In this document: positions 5,369-6,086 of the stretch, one piece after another
Numbering within the stretch: the stretch's first letter is position 1
Layout of the letters: each line of letters starts with the position of its first letter
DNA from: Thermococcus sp.
GTDB lineage: Archaea; Methanobacteriota_B; Thermococci; Thermococcales; Thermococcaceae
Direction: 5' to 3'
Assembly: GCA_021160985.1 (NCBI GenBank)
Contig: JAGHBN010000063.1
Span: 1 to 6,086 of the forward strand
DNA: 6,086 nt
The notes under the pieces: model-generated
The model's database searches: none
The model's input: the letters and a program-made list of their open reading frames with translations, nothing else
What the model was told of the DNA's origin: nothing
Made by a program: the position numbers and the translations under genes

Positions 5369-5396
5369 ATCCCTTTGGGTACGAGATTAAAGGGAT
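5369..5396 (-). repeat. Perfect 8-bp inverted repeat in the rps13 leader
   Basis: On the minus strand ATCCCTTT (5389-5396) and AAAGGGAT (5369-5376) are exact inverted copies separated by 12 bases. In RNA this would be a hairpin that starts two bases after the tRNA-Ser CCA and ends two bases before the rps13 Shine-Dalgarno. In DNA it could be an operator. Which one, if either, is not shown by sequence. Confidence 0.6.
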
Positions 5397-5398
5397 TT

Positions 5399-5485
5399 TG
5401 GCGCCGGGACGGGGATTTGAACCCCGGTGTCCAAGCGGACACGGGCTCTCAAGGCCCGCGCCATCCCAGGCTAGGCGATCCCGGC
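5399..5485 (-). tRNA. tRNA-Ser (anticodon TGA)
   Basis: This 87-base class II tRNA has acceptor GCCGGGA paired with TCCCGGC, discriminator G at 5402 (typical of serine tRNAs) and an encoded CCA at 5399-5401. The anticodon stem CGGGC/GCCCG closes the loop CTTGAGA, giving anticodon TGA, which reads UCA and related serine codons. The long variable arm has a GTCC-GCTT-GGAC hairpin, and the T-arm is CGGGG-TTCAAAT-CCCCG. The first 15 bases (5471-5485) also encode the last four residues and TAG stop of the upstream methyltransferase. The tRNA lies 47 bases before rps13 on the same strand. Confidence 0.96.
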
Positions 5486-6058
5486 ATACACGCGGTAGCC
5501 GCTCCCCTTCGCCAGCTCTCTCACTTCGGTGAAGTGCTCCTCCATCAGAGCCTTAATATACTTTGCCCCCTGCTTGGTCTTGATCACCAGCTGCAGGAGG
5601 CCACCATCGTTGAGATGCAGGGGAGCGTTTATAACTATTTCCCTCAGCACATCCTTTCCCGCGTGCACCGGGGGGTTGGTAATTATTGCCTCGAATTTTT
5701 CACCTTTAACGGGCTCATAGAGACTTCCCCATCTAACCTCGGCGTTTCTAACGCCGTTGATTTTTAAGTTTTTCCTTGCTATATTGACCGCTCTTCTGTT
5801 CACGTCGGTCATCACAACGTAGTCCACGAAACGGGACGCAACTATTCCGATTGCCCCGTAGCCGCAGCCCAGGTCGAGGACGCGCCAGCCCTTGTCAAGT
5901 ATCATGCTCTCTATGAGCAGTTCGGTTCCCTTATCAAGCTTCCCGAAGGAGAAGACTCCGCTGACCGTTATGAACTTGAAACAGTGCCCGCTAAGGCAGA
6001 CTTCGATGGTCTTTGTCTTTAACGGGACGCCCGGCTCCTCGGAGTAGTAGTGGCTCAT
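5471..6058 (-). CDS. Class I SAM-dependent methyltransferase, MJ0882/RsmC-like
   Basis: The 195-residue protein has a compact Rossmann methyltransferase fold. Motif I is VLDLGCGYGAIGI (residues 60-72), which binds S-adenosylmethionine. The acidic end of strand 2 is TDVNRRA (84-90, D85), and the catalytic motif IV is NPPVHAGK (128-135). NPP followed by H/F/Y is typical of enzymes that methylate the amino group of guanine in RNA (RsmC/RlmG type) and of related nucleic-acid N-methylases. The N-terminus HYYSEEPG and the GYRV near the end (187-190) resemble the small archaeal protein MJ0882. A structural RNA substrate is plausible from family and neighbours, but unproven. The ATG (6056-6058) has no Shine-Dalgarno and sits about 25 bases after a TATA box, pointing to leaderless translation. 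It ends in TAG, unlike the TGA stops downstream, and its last 15 bases lie inside tRNA-Ser. Confidence 0.9.
   Translation of the reverse strand: MSHYYSEEPGVPLKTKTIEVCLSGHCFKFITVSGVFSFGKLDKGTELLIESMILDKGWRVLDLGCGYGAIGIVASRFVDYVVMTDVNRRAVNIARKNLKINGVRNAEVRWGSLYEPVKGEKFEAIITNPPVHAGKDVLREIVINAPLHLNDGGLLQLVIKTKQGAKYIKALMEEHFTEVRELAKGSGYRVYAGIA
5553..5566 (-). promoter_or_regulatory. Possible internal promoter for tRNA-Ser and the rps13 operon
   Basis: Inside the methyltransferase gene the minus strand reads GCAAAG followed by TATATTAA (5553-5560), a fair match to an archaeal BRE plus TATA box. The expected start of transcription, about 25 bases downstream, would be near 5530, some 45 bases before tRNA-Ser. 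It overlaps coding sequence (residues near AKYIKALM), so the match could be chance. Confidence 0.35.
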
Positions 6059-6079
6059 GTGCGGTGCTTCGTTGAGGGG

Positions 6080-6086
6080 TTTATAA
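6080..6086 (-). promoter_or_regulatory. TATA box of the methyltransferase gene
   Basis: The minus strand reads TTATAAA here, with its centre about 25 bases upstream of the methyltransferase ATG. That is the usual archaeal TATA-to-start distance, so the transcript probably begins at or within a few bases of the ATG. The upstream BRE lies outside the window. Confidence 0.6.

Noticed and set aside
5627..5634. TTATAAAC on the minus strand inside the methyltransferase gene, resembling a TATA box
   Set aside because: It would start transcription about 120 bases before tRNA-Ser within coding sequence and has no good upstream BRE; the 5553-5560 element is a better candidate.
1..6086. CRISPR arrays, insertion sequences, toxin-antitoxin or defence genes
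   Set aside because: No repeated spacers, transposase motifs, target duplications or foreign-looking genes were seen; the gene order is a conserved archaeal housekeeping block.

Overview
The window is a stretch of a Thermococcales chromosome, most likely a GC-rich Thermococcus rather than a low-GC Pyrococcus. Three things point there: archaeal-type ribosomal proteins (L18e, archaeal S4, S9, S11 and S13), archaeal RNA polymerase subunits D, N and K, and three tRNA genes that encode their own CCA ends. All genes are on the minus strand, so transcription runs from high to low coordinates. Nothing on the plus strand is convincing.

Layout in transcription order: (1) a TATA box at the right edge and a probably leaderless class I methyltransferase of the MJ0882/RsmC-like type (5471-6058); (2) tRNA-Ser(TGA), whose 5' end overlaps the last codons and stop of the methyltransferase; (3) rps13, rps4, rps11 and rpoD (5351 down to 3114); (4) tRNA-Leu(CAG), starting one base after the rpoD stop; (5) rpl18e, rpl13, rps9 and rpoN (2967 down to 1515); (6) a tRNA-Pro(GGG) with an irregular anticodon arm; (7) rpoK, an enolase-like protein and the first 51 codons of rps2, which runs off the left edge.

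The genes form one dense information-processing operon. Most spacers are under 60 bases, one gene pair overlaps as ATGA, and most starts have a Shine-Dalgarno sequence close to GGAGGTGAT. All ten operon stops visible here are TGA. The products are small-subunit proteins (S13, S4, S11, S9, S2), large-subunit proteins (L18e, L13) and polymerase assembly subunits (D, N, K). The three tRNAs lie inside the operon with no clear promoter of their own, so they are probably cut out of the mRNA.

I do not see a new defence or mobile system. The points most worth following are the methyltransferase/tRNA-Ser overlap, the odd tRNA-Pro anticodon arm, the enolase-like protein that lacks the enolase active-site signatures, and a perfect 8-bp inverted repeat just before the rps13 ribosome-binding site. 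No gene-free stretch exceeds 60 bases.
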